Origin: Lachnospiraceae bacterium UBA7225
GTDB taxonomy: Bacteria; Bacillota; Clostridia; Lachnospirales; Lachnospiraceae
Assembly: GCA_002473385.1 (NCBI GenBank)
Contig: DKTR01000009.1
Coordinates: 1,910-27,652, forward strand
Reading direction: 5' to 3'
DNA: 25,743 nt
Shown here: positions 1 to 7,421 of the stretch, one piece after another
Layout of the letters: each line of letters starts with the position of its first letter
How positions within the stretch are numbered: position 1 is the first letter of the stretch
Notes under the pieces: model-generated
Databases searched by the model: none
What the model saw: the letters and a program-made list of their open reading frames with translations, nothing else
Told to the model about the DNA's origin: nothing
Made by a program: the position numbers and the translations under genes

Positions 1-431
1 TTGTCGATGGTCTTCGGAACACCCATAAATCTCTGCGGTTTGCCCTTCAGCGCTGCATAATCGGACAACATCTTGATGGTATCCATGGAATCATTTCCAC
101 CGATGTAGAACAGGCACTCGATGTCATATTTTTCCATAATTGCAAAAATCTTGTCATACACTTCCTCATTGCCCTCGATCTTCGGCAGCTTATAGCGGCA
201 GGAACCAAGGAATGCGGACGGAGTTCTCTTTAAAAGCTCGATATCCTTATCCTCTTTGATGAAGTCACCCATATCTACCAGATCCTCGTTAAGGAAGCCC
301 TGGATGCCGTGATGCATACCGTAAATCTTCTGTACTCCAAGTTCTCTTGCTTTGCTGACAACGCCGGCAAGACTTGAATTGATAACTGCTGTCGGTCCGC
401 CGGACTGTCCTACTACAATATTACCTTTCAT
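1..431 (-). CDS. pfp: Diphosphate-type 6-phosphofructokinase, partial (3' end outside window)
   Basis: The N-terminal 143 residues of a phosphofructokinase, which phosphorylates fructose 6-phosphate in glycolysis; the rest lies beyond the left edge. The protein opens MKGNIVVGQSGGPTAVINSS, the glycine-rich phosphate-donor loop of the family. Two positions point to pyrophosphate rather than ATP as donor: the loop GGNDSMDT has Asp where ATP enzymes have Gly, and the segment VPKTID has Lys where ATP enzymes read PGTID. The start is fixed by AGGAGG at 440-445, eight bases before ATG. The 72-nt gap after glyS holds an imperfect GC-rich hairpin without a T tract and no convincing promoter, so read-through from glyS is possible but unproven. 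Family assignment is strong; PPi use is inferred from the two residues. Confidence 0.9.
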   Translation of the reverse strand, partial: MKGNIVVGQSGGPTAVINSSLAGVVSKARELGVQKIYGMHHGIQGFLNEDLVDMGDFIKEDKDIELLKRTPSAFLGSCRYKLPKIEGNEEVYDKIFAIMEKYDIECLFYIGGNDSMDTIKMLSDYAALKGKPQRFMGVPKTID

Positions 432-503
432 GATGATTTCCTCCTAAAATGTTTTTATAATTGAGCGCGCAGACTGCCTTTCGCAACCCGGCGCACGCTA
501 CCA

Positions 504-1901
504 TTAAAATGTGAATTTATCTGCAAAATACGCTTCTAGCTCGTCGATCTTCACACGAACCTGCTCCATGGTGTCGCGGTCGCGGACGGTGACTGCCCCG
601 TCGGTCTCAGATTCAAAATCATAAGTAACACAGTATGGTGTTCCAATCTCATCCTGGCGGCGATAACGCTTTCCGATATTTCCGCGGTCATCAAATTCAC
701 AGTTATATTTCTTTGAAAGCTGCGCAAAAATCTTCTCCGCCCCCTCGTTTAACTTCTTGGAGAGCGGAAGCACGCCGATCTTTACCGGAGCGAGTACCGG
801 ATGGAAATGCAGCACCGTGCGCATATCCGGCTTCTCCTCTGTTCCGATATTTTCCTCATCATAAGCGCTGCACAGAAATGCAAGCACCATACGGTCAGCA
901 CCCAGCGACGGCTCAATCACATACGGAACGTATTTCATTTTCTTCTCATCGTCAAAGTACGTAAGATCCTGTCCGGATACATTCTGATGCTGCGTCAGAT
1001 CATAGTCCGTACGGTCTGCGATACCCCACAGCTCGCCCCAGCCGAACGGGAACAAAAACTCCACATCCGTCGTCGCCTTGCTGTAGAAGCTCAGCTCTTC
1101 CTTCTCATGATCACGATAGCGCACCTCCTCATCCTTCAGACCAAGGTTGTGCAGCCAGTCGAGACAGAACTGTTTCCAGTATGCGAACCACTCCAGGTCG
1201 GTATCCGGCTCACAGAAAAACTCCAGCTCCATCTGCTCGAATTCTCTGGTACGGAAGGTGAAATTTCCCGGTGTGATCTCGTTACGGAAGGATTTTCCGA
1301 TCTGACCGATGCCAAACGGAATCTTCTTCCGGGAGGTGCGCTGTACATTCTTAAAGTTTACGAAAATCCCCTGCGCAGTCTCCGGTCTTAAATAAACGGT
1401 ATTCTTCGCATCCTCCGTAACTCCCTGGAAAGTCTTAAACATCAGATTAAACTGACGGATATCAGTAAAATTGTGCTTTCCGCAGGTCGGGCACGGAATA
1501 TTGTGTTCCTCAATAAAGTCCCTCATCTGCTCCTGTGTCCATGCATCCACGCTGCTCTCAAGAGCAATGCCCTTCTCTGCACAATAGTCTTCTATAATCT
1601 TATCGGCACGGAAACGCTCGTGGCACTCCTTGCAGTCCATCAAAGGATCAGAGAAGCCGCCGAGATGTCCGGAAGCCACCCAGGTCTGCGGGTTCATAAG
1701 GATTGCGCAGTCCACGCCGACATTATACGGATTTTCCTGGATGAATTTCTGCCACCATGCGCGCTTCACGTTGTTTTTCAGCTCCACGCCCAGATTACCG
1801 TAATCCCAGGTATTTGCCAGACCGCCATAAATCTCACTGCCCGGGTAAACAAACCCTCTCGATTTTGCAAGCGCTACAATTTTTTCCATTGTCTTTTCCA
1901 T
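504..1901 (-). CDS. glyS: Glycyl-tRNA synthetase, dimeric class II type
   Basis: Charges tRNA-Gly with glycine in the cytosol. The 465-residue length is normal for the single-chain alpha2 enzyme (glyQS type) found in many Firmicutes instead of the two-subunit form. Visible elements: N-terminal FVYPGSEIYGG; two Cys pairs (C90/C93 and C137/C140) that may form a metal-binding insertion; class II motif 2, FRNEITP followed by FRTREFEQME at about 205-224; motif 3, GADRMVLAFL at about 340; and a C-terminal anticodon-binding domain from about 375 to the end (KIGVLPLSKK, RGNIGKRYRRQDEIGTPYCV). AGGAG lies just before the ATG. It starts 12 nt after the lipoprotein stop, so it is probably the last gene of the era-recO operon. 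No T-box leader is visible in front of it. Confidence 0.97.
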   Translation of the reverse strand: MEKTMEKIVALAKSRGFVYPGSEIYGGLANTWDYGNLGVELKNNVKRAWWQKFIQENPYNVGVDCAILMNPQTWVASGHLGGFSDPLMDCKECHERFRADKIIEDYCAEKGIALESSVDAWTQEQMRDFIEEHNIPCPTCGKHNFTDIRQFNLMFKTFQGVTEDAKNTVYLRPETAQGIFVNFKNVQRTSRKKIPFGIGQIGKSFRNEITPGNFTFRTREFEQMELEFFCEPDTDLEWFAYWKQFCLDWLHNLGLKDEEVRYRDHEKEELSFYSKATTDVEFLFPFGWGELWGIADRTDYDLTQHQNVSGQDLTYFDDEKKMKYVPYVIEPSLGADRMVLAFLCSAYDEENIGTEEKPDMRTVLHFHPVLAPVKIGVLPLSKKLNEGAEKIFAQLSKKYNCEFDDRGNIGKRYRRQDEIGTPYCVTYDFESETDGAVTVRDRDTMEQVRVKIDELEAYFADKFTF

Positions 1902-1913
1902 AAATCATTCTCC

Positions 1914-2504
1914 TCATTCATATAAAATATACGCCGTTTCGTTTTCCTCAACGACTGCCGTAGATTTGCCTGTCACCTTTACATTTTCGCTGACATACTT
2001 AATCGTCCCCGGAACCTCAACCAGCATCGCCTGCCTCAGCGCGACCGTCTGATAATTCTTGCCGGTCATAATGGCAGAACCCCACACCAGTGCCTCCTGC
2101 ACCTGCCCGTCGGAAACCTGCGCAAACTTTCCTTCGAAAGCGTAGCCCGCCTGCACCGCACCCTGGATATCCCCGGCATAAAAGTCCAGATGGTTGAATT
2201 CTGCGTAATTCTTTGTACCTGCATACGTCATGCGAAGCTGGGCGTAGCCATCCTTCACACGAAAGCTCTGCTTCTTTACTGCCTTTGCTCCGGCACTGTC
2301 ATTATAGCTTTTGATCTGTGCGTCCAGCTCCTCCTCTAACTCCCCTTTGTCATAATAGCTCTGATCAAAGCTTTCACGGACGAACTCCTGGACGGCGCCC
2401 TTTTTGTCTATGGAAATGCCGCTGACTGCCGGTGAAAAGCTGCTGCAGCCCGTCAAAGCCAGACCTAAACACAGTGAGAGACCATAAACGCACCCCTTTT
2501 TCAT
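1914..2504 (-). CDS. Small predicted lipoprotein of unknown function
   Basis: A 196-residue protein with a lipoprotein signal peptide: MKKG, a hydrophobic stretch, then LTGC with Cys20 as the predicted lipidated residue. The mature part is soluble and rich in charged and aromatic residues (QEFVRESFDQSYYDKGELEEELDAQI) with several predicted beta segments, and has no second membrane span. I do not recognise a named family; it should sit on the outer face of the membrane. GGGAGG is 8 nt before ATG; the ATG overlapping the ribosome-binding site reads into an immediate stop, so the start is unambiguous. It lies 62 nt after recO and 12 nt before glyS, so it is probably co-transcribed with housekeeping genes, though nothing in it suggests a role in translation or repair. 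Confidence 0.8.
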   Translation of the reverse strand: MKKGCVYGLSLCLGLALTGCSSFSPAVSGISIDKKGAVQEFVRESFDQSYYDKGELEEELDAQIKSYNDSAGAKAVKKQSFRVKDGYAQLRMTYAGTKNYAEFNHLDFYAGDIQGAVQAGYAFEGKFAQVSDGQVQEALVWGSAIMTGKNYQTVALRQAMLVEVPGTIKYVSENVKVTGKSTAVVEENETAYILYE

Positions 2505-2566
2505 CCTTTCATCCTCCCAAAGTCATTCATAAATGATTATACTAACATTATTCCGCATTTTCAACT

Positions 2567-3310
2567 CTAAATCTGTAAACTTTCCAAAATCTCCAGGGTT
2601 TTAAATTTACGGTCCACATATGTTTTACGGAAACGGTCCTGGATACGCGCAAATTCAGCGAGCACCTCCTCCGACACGGTAAACGTGTACAGCTTTTCCA
2701 CCGGCGTTGCAACGACATACTGCATCGTAAAAACAGTGGATTCCAATAACGGCTCTGCGCGTGCCTCCCGCATGCATTCTGCACAGACCATGCCGTTTCC
2801 CGCATGGCTGTATCCCCGGAGCTGCTCTGTACTCCCGCAGGCTGTGCAGCAGAAAACCTCCGGATACTCCCCATTGATCACCATTGTTTTCAGTTCAAAT
2901 ACATACCGCACCAGTTTTTTGGGCAAATGCGGATTTTCTAACGCACGCAGGGACGCATACAGAAGCTTCAGCAATTCTTTTTCGTCGCTGTTTTCCCGCG
3001 CATAGTAATCTGCGAACTCCAGGAAATACATGCCATAATAAGCCCCCTCAAAATCCAGCGACAGCTTCTCAAAATAATTGCTGATCTGCGCCTGATAAAT
3101 ATTGTAAGAGCTGCGTCCCTCATAGCACTCGAAGATTCCGAAAGAAAACGGCTTTGCCGCCGCCATCAGAGGGCTGTTCTGCCTTCTGGCACCTTTGGCA
3201 AATCCGCTTATTTTCCCGCGTTCCTTCGTCAGAAGTACGATCCGCTTGTCATATTCCCCGACAGGGACAGCAGACAGCACCATACCTGTCAGTTCCAGTT
3301 TTTCACTCAT
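2567..3310 (-). CDS. recO: DNA repair protein RecO
   Basis: Recombination mediator that helps RecR load RecA onto SSB-coated single-stranded DNA during gap repair. At 247 residues it has the family's usual length. The N-terminal OB-fold part (1-80) contains TGMVLSAVPVGEYDKRIVLLTKERGKISGFAKGARR in two overlapping runs typical of RecO. A central helical part follows, then a CxxC...CxxC zinc site at C155/C158 and C176/C179 (CTACG ... CAEC), as in many Firmicute RecO proteins. The gene lies 13 nt downstream of era, the common Firmicute order. The ribosome-binding site is weak (GGAG, 8 nt upstream), consistent with coupling to era translation. Confidence 0.93.
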   Translation of the reverse strand: MSEKLELTGMVLSAVPVGEYDKRIVLLTKERGKISGFAKGARRQNSPLMAAAKPFSFGIFECYEGRSSYNIYQAQISNYFEKLSLDFEGAYYGMYFLEFADYYARENSDEKELLKLLYASLRALENPHLPKKLVRYVFELKTMVINGEYPEVFCCTACGSTEQLRGYSHAGNGMVCAECMREARAEPLLESTVFTMQYVVATPVEKLYTFTVSEEVLAEFARIQDRFRKTYVDRKFKTLEILESLQI

Positions 3311-3323
3311 CTTATGCTCCGCT

Positions 3324-4256
3324 TCAGATTTCCTTTTTATCGTAGCCGAAATTCTTAATCAGAAAATCGCTGTCCCGCCAGTCCTTTTTCACCTTCACCC
3401 AGAGCTTCAGATTAACCCTCGTCTCCAGCATGTTTTCGATATCGCAGCGGGCAGCAGAACCGATCCTTTTCAGCATGGCTCCGCCTTTCCCGATGATGAT
3501 GCCCTTATGGGAATCCCGCTCACAGATGATGGTCGCATCAATATCAAATATCTGTCCGTCTTCCCGCTCCGTCATACGGTCGATCGCCACCGCAATACCA
3601 TGCGGGATTTCCTCATCCAGGCAGCGCAGCGCCTTTTCGCGGATCATTTCGGCTACGATCTGGCGCTGCGGCTGGTCGGTAACAATATCCTCGTCGTAGA
3701 ACATCGGTCCGTACGGCAGATATTTAAAGATTGTGTCGATGATCTCATCCATGTTCTGTCCGCGCAGCGCAGATGCCGCGATAATATCGGCAAAATCATA
3801 AATTTTCCGGTAAGCATCGATAAATTTTGCTACCTCTGTCTTCTGCACTGTGTCGATTTTATTAATAATCAGCACCACCGGCGTCTTCGTCTTTTTGAGC
3901 TGCCCCGCAATGTGCTGCTCGCCCGCGCCGATGAAAGTAGACGGCTCCACCAGCCAGAGAATCACATCCACCTCGCCAAGCGTGCGCTCGGCAACGTTTA
4001 CCATATATTCGCCAAGCTTGTTTTTTGCCTTGTGGATACCGGGCGTATCCAGAAACACAATCTGCCCTCTCTCACAGGTATAAACTGTCTGGATGCGGTT
4101 TCTGGTCGTCTGCGGTTTGCGCGAGGTAATCGCAATTTTCTGTCCGATCAGATGATTCATCAGTGTGGATTTTCCGACGTTCGGACGCCCGATAAGCGTC
4201 ACGAACCCCGATTTTGTACTGCCGCTGCTTTTTAATTCGTTTACATCAAGCTTCAT
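3324..4256 (-). CDS. era: GTPase Era, 30S ribosome assembly factor
   Basis: Essential GTPase that binds the 3' end of 16S rRNA during maturation of the small ribosomal subunit. From the chosen start (MKLDVNELKS) it is 310 residues. The G-domain motifs are all present: G1 GRPNVGKST (23-31), G3 DTPG (70-73), G4 NKID (132-135) and G5 SAL (162-164). The C-terminal KH RNA-binding domain has the GxxG loop in IIIGKGGAMLKRIG. An in-frame ATG six bases upstream (4262) is less likely: AGGGAG is 7 nt from the ATG at 4256 but almost touches the upstream one. The ATG at 4256 forms an ATGA overlap with the stop of the protease gene, indicating translational coupling. Confidence 0.95.
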   Translation of the reverse strand: MKLDVNELKSSGSTKSGFVTLIGRPNVGKSTLMNHLIGQKIAITSRKPQTTRNRIQTVYTCERGQIVFLDTPGIHKAKNKLGEYMVNVAERTLGEVDVILWLVEPSTFIGAGEQHIAGQLKKTKTPVVLIINKIDTVQKTEVAKFIDAYRKIYDFADIIAASALRGQNMDEIIDTIFKYLPYGPMFYDEDIVTDQPQRQIVAEMIREKALRCLDEEIPHGIAVAIDRMTEREDGQIFDIDATIICERDSHKGIIIGKGGAMLKRIGSAARCDIENMLETRVNLKLWVKVKKDWRDSDFLIKNFGYDKKEI

Positions 4257-7204
4257 TCGCATTCTCCCTGTCCGATCAGCGGTTTTACCTCGCAGAACAG
4301 TTCTTTTTCTTCTTTAATCTTTTCCCCGTTTCCAATCACACAGATATACTTCTCCTGCAGCACCGCCCCGATCAGCGGAGCCAGCGCCCGGATACTGCCC
4401 GGCGTCGCGCTTAAAATTTCATCACGCTCGCGCTGCAGATCCTTCTGTGTGACATTGCCCAGATACGCCGCCAGTGACCTTACGCCCTTTGCCTGCGGAT
4501 TAAGCGGTGTGTCCACCTCACTCATTGTTCCGATGATGTATTTGCACATATCACGGTCGCTTACACTGAAATTCTTCAGATAATCTGTGATTCCTTCATA
4601 TACCTGCAGAGTTCTTCCAAGATTCGGGTCACGGTAAGATACAAAATACGTATCCCCAGTACGCCCATAACCGCTCATACTGCCGTACGCACCGCCCTGC
4701 ACGCGGATATTCGTCCATAAATATTCATATGCCATGATAGTCTTCAGAATGCGCAGCGCTCCGGTGTAGGTATAGCCTGCCCGGCAGAAATTACCCGCCG
4801 CCGCCACATACTGAATCTGTGAGGAGGTTGCAAAGCCCTCGTTCTTCTGACCTAGCGGAGCCGCCTGTCCATGCTTTGTAATTTCCGCTCCGCCCGTGCC
4901 TGCGGTTTCCTCCAGCTTCTTCTGTAAACGCCTGATACGCTCACGCACCTTCTCCATAACCTCCGGCTCGGCAGTAACGCTCACCAGCAGATTTTCTTTC
5001 TTAAACAGCTGCCCGGTCAGATTTTTCAGGATGTGCACCATCTCACCCTTTTTCCCGGCAAACTGTTCCTCCAGCATCTCCACCGTCTTATATAATGTAA
5101 TACCCGCTGTGCGGTCATTGAACGCCGCCGTGCCGGAGAAATACGCCATCGCACGGTTTGCCGCCGCCTGGTGTCCGGCAGAGGTCAGGCGCATCTGCAG
5201 ACGTGATTTCATGCGCGCAATAATCTCATAAAGACGCTTTTCGTCCGTAAGCTTCGAAGTCAGCAGGATTTCTTCCATTATATCAAAGGCAAAATCAAGC
5301 TCTGAGTAAAGCACCTTCGCCTTCATCTCAAATTTCGCGCAGTAGCTTCCCGGATGTGCTGCGTCGGCAAATGCATCTACTGACGGGTAGATTCCACCGG
5401 AATGGATGTCGATTTCGTTGCTGAGTTCACGGTAGCTGTAGTGCTCCGTGTCCACCATACCGAGAATCCCCTTTAAAACACCCAGATATTCTATCTGCTC
5501 ATCCGGCACTGCCGCAGTGTCAAATAAAAGATTGATATAGGCAATGCCATTGGTATCGATTTCATGGCAGACGAGCGTTGTGCCATCCACCGTTTCCTCT
5601 TTATTATAAAGCGGCGCCGCATCTTTTCCAATATCAGAAAGCTTCAGCAGCGGGATCTTCTCCAGTTCCTCCTGCGTGGACGGCGTCTCCTGGAAAGCAC
5701 GCAGCCTCTTCGTGCGCTCAATCAATTCCGCAATCTGCTCGTCTGACAAACTCTCCTTATACGCTGCCAGCTTTCTGCGCACACGCTCGTCCTCCTTTGC
5801 GGTCAGCCCCTGTTCCGGCACCATCACGAGCACGGAAGCATGCGTGTTGTCTACAAGGAAGGTCTGAATCAGCTCCTCAAAATAGCGTCCTTCTGTCTGC
5901 TCCTTTAAGAAACGGCAGACCTCCAGCTGCTTCAGATAATCAAACGGCGCATTATCGTCATAAAGCCAGCTATCGAAAGTGTCGATTCCATACATCAGCC
6001 CGCGCGGAAAACTGCCGTAGTCCGCCTCGCGGAATTTAAATTCCAGATTATTGATCGCCGCAAGCAGCGCTTTTTTCTCCAGCCCCCCGGCAACCAGCTT
6101 CTGCAGGGTTTCACGAATTACTGTAAGAAACTTTTCTTTATCCTCCGGGTTCGCATATTTTGCCACTACAGAGAATACCGGCTGCAGAATACCGCCGTCG
6201 TAGCCGCCCTCAATATCCTTGCCGATGCCCGCGTCAAGAAGCGCCTGTTTGAGCGGCGCACCCGGTGCGGAGAGCAGCACATACTCCAGCACTGCCATCG
6301 CATAAGACAGGTTCACATCCGAAGCCTCGCCTGCCACCACATTCCACGCCAGGTATGTGTTATCTTTCTCTTCCTCTGCACTGGATACCGGGTAGGAAAA
6401 TGTCTGCTCCGCCATTTTCTCAAAGGGCTTCTGCAGCGGGATTGCCGAATCGATCTCCATCGCATCGTACCTGCTCAGATATTCGCCATCCAGCCATGCC
6501 AGCCGCTCCTCCATGTCCATATCCCCGTAGAGGTAAATATAGCAATTCGACGGATGATAATAGCGGCTGTGGAAAGAAAGAAAATCAGAATATTTCAGTT
6601 CCGGAATCACCTTCGGGTCGCCGCCCGACTCCACGCCGTAGGGCGTATCCGGGAACAGAGAATTCATGATCTCCCGGTCCAGCATATCATCCGGAGAAGA
6701 AAACGCTCCCTTCATTTCGTTGTATACCACGCCATTGTAGGTCAGCTCATCCTCCGGATTTTCCAGAATGTAACTCCAGCCCTCCTGACGAAAGATTTCT
6801 TCTTTCTGATATATATTCGGGAAAAGCACCGCATCCATGTATACCTGCATCAAATTGCAGAAATCCTGCAGATTGCAGCTCGCCACCGGATACACCGTCT
6901 TGTCCGGATACGTCATTGCGTTTAAGAACGTATTCAGCGAGCCCTTTGCCAGCTCCACAAACGGATCCTTAGACGGGAACTTTTCGCTCCCGCAGAGCAC
7001 GCTGTGTTCCAGAATATGCGCCACGCCTGTGCTGTCCGCGGGCGGTGTGCGGAAAGCAATACCAAATACTTTATTTTCATCATTATTCTCCAGAAGAAGA
7101 ATGCGTGCGCCGCTTTTACGGTGGCGCAGCAGTGTGCCGGTCGATTTCACATCAGCGATCTCTTCTGTTTTTATTACATCATACTGCGGTAAACTGCGAA
7201 ACAT
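4253..7204 (-). CDS. M16C-family zinc metalloprotease (insulinase / presequence-protease type)
   Basis: A 983-residue two-half metalloprotease of the M16C group (PreP-like), enzymes that enclose and degrade short peptides. The inverted zinc motif HILEH is at 63-67 and the third zinc ligand is expected at Glu163 in YNEMKGAFSSPDD. The second, inactive half contributes the closing chamber, with the family's Arg/Tyr region near the C-terminus (WTNIRVQGGAYGSMSGYGR). There is no signal peptide, so it should be cytosolic. The start at 7204 is set by GGAGG 7 nt upstream; the reading frame is open 29 codons further but that stretch has no ribosome-binding site and lies in the untranslated leader. It is first in the era-recO operon and its stop overlaps the era start by 4 nt. 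The peptide substrate is unknown. Confidence 0.92.
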   Translation of the reverse strand: MFRSLPQYDVIKTEEIADVKSTGTLLRHRKSGARILLLENNDENKVFGIAFRTPPADSTGVAHILEHSVLCGSEKFPSKDPFVELAKGSLNTFLNAMTYPDKTVYPVASCNLQDFCNLMQVYMDAVLFPNIYQKEEIFRQEGWSYILENPEDELTYNGVVYNEMKGAFSSPDDMLDREIMNSLFPDTPYGVESGGDPKVIPELKYSDFLSFHSRYYHPSNCYIYLYGDMDMEERLAWLDGEYLSRYDAMEIDSAIPLQKPFEKMAEQTFSYPVSSAEEEKDNTYLAWNVVAGEASDVNLSYAMAVLEYVLLSAPGAPLKQALLDAGIGKDIEGGYDGGILQPVFSVVAKYANPEDKEKFLTVIRETLQKLVAGGLEKKALLAAINNLEFKFREADYGSFPRGLMYGIDTFDSWLYDDNAPFDYLKQLEVCRFLKEQTEGRYFEELIQTFLVDNTHASVLVMVPEQGLTAKEDERVRRKLAAYKESLSDEQIAELIERTKRLRAFQETPSTQEELEKIPLLKLSDIGKDAAPLYNKEETVDGTTLVCHEIDTNGIAYINLLFDTAAVPDEQIEYLGVLKGILGMVDTEHYSYRELSNEIDIHSGGIYPSVDAFADAAHPGSYCAKFEMKAKVLYSELDFAFDIMEEILLTSKLTDEKRLYEIIARMKSRLQMRLTSAGHQAAANRAMAYFSGTAAFNDRTAGITLYKTVEMLEEQFAGKKGEMVHILKNLTGQLFKKENLLVSVTAEPEVMEKVRERIRRLQKKLEETAGTGGAEITKHGQAAPLGQKNEGFATSSQIQYVAAAGNFCRAGYTYTGALRILKTIMAYEYLWTNIRVQGGAYGSMSGYGRTGDTYFVSYRDPNLGRTLQVYEGITDYLKNFSVSDRDMCKYIIGTMSEVDTPLNPQAKGVRSLAAYLGNVTQKDLQRERDEILSATPGSIRALAPLIGAVLQEKYICVIGNGEKIKEEKELFCEVKPLIGQGECE

Positions 7205-7240
7205 CTGTATACCTCCAAACTTTTTTCGTTCTTTGCCCCT

Positions 7241-7259
7241 GGCATCATCATATGATGCC
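7241..7259 (-). other. Perfect 8-bp hairpin in the protease leader
   Basis: On the minus strand the arms GGCATCAT and ATGATGCC surround a 3-nt loop. It lies about 40 nt downstream of the predicted transcription start and 37 nt before the protease ATG. No T tract follows, so it is not a standard terminator. A second, weaker pairing (GGATTG with CAATCC) lies immediately upstream in the leader. It does not resemble a riboswitch class I know. Confidence 0.5.
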
Positions 7260-7305
7260 TGCGGATTGCTCCGTGCTACGCGCTTCCACAATCCTGCCTG
7301 GCACC

Positions 7306-7334
7306 ATTATATAATCATTGCCATTTTTTTGCAA
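7306..7334 (-). promoter_or_regulatory. Sigma-A promoter of the M16 protease-era-recO operon
   Basis: On the minus strand the -35 box TTGCAA (7329-7334) and -10 box TATAAT (7306-7311) are separated by exactly 17 bp. The predicted start of transcription is near 7299, giving a leader of about 95 nt with hairpins. It is the only clear promoter between here and glyS. Confidence 0.75.
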
Positions 7335-7341
7335 GAGCGAC

Positions 7342-7368
7342 AAAACCCGGCGGATTTTTTCCGCCGGG
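7342..7368 (-). terminator. Rho-independent terminator after the MMPL/xxxLxxG operon
   Basis: Perfect 8-bp stem CCCGGCGG / CCGCCGGG (7346-7353 and 7361-7368) with an AT loop, followed on the minus strand by TTTTG. The T tract is short, so termination may be incomplete. It sits between the stop of the xxxLxxG gene and the protease promoter, as expected for separating two operons. Confidence 0.65.
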
Positions 7369-7421
7369 CATAGGTTACTGCTCACTCCGTTCACAGCAAC
7401 GGCATAAGTCATTGTCAGCTT

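Noticed and set aside
432..503. GC-rich hairpin between glyS and pfp as a terminator, and a TTGCGA/TATAAA promoter
   Set aside because: The stem needs wobble pairs and has no T tract; the promoter boxes are about 21 bp apart, too far for a standard promoter.
3195..4235. 346-codon open frame on the plus strand opposite era and recO
   Set aside because: It lies wholly antisense to well-conserved genes, has no ribosome-binding site and no recognisable motif; long antisense frames are common in this GC-richer part.
7374..7400. Imperfect palindrome GTTACTG...CAGCAAC after the xxxLxxG terminator
   Set aside because: Only seven bases per arm with a mismatch and no T tract; it might be a dispersed repeat but no second copy was seen in the window.
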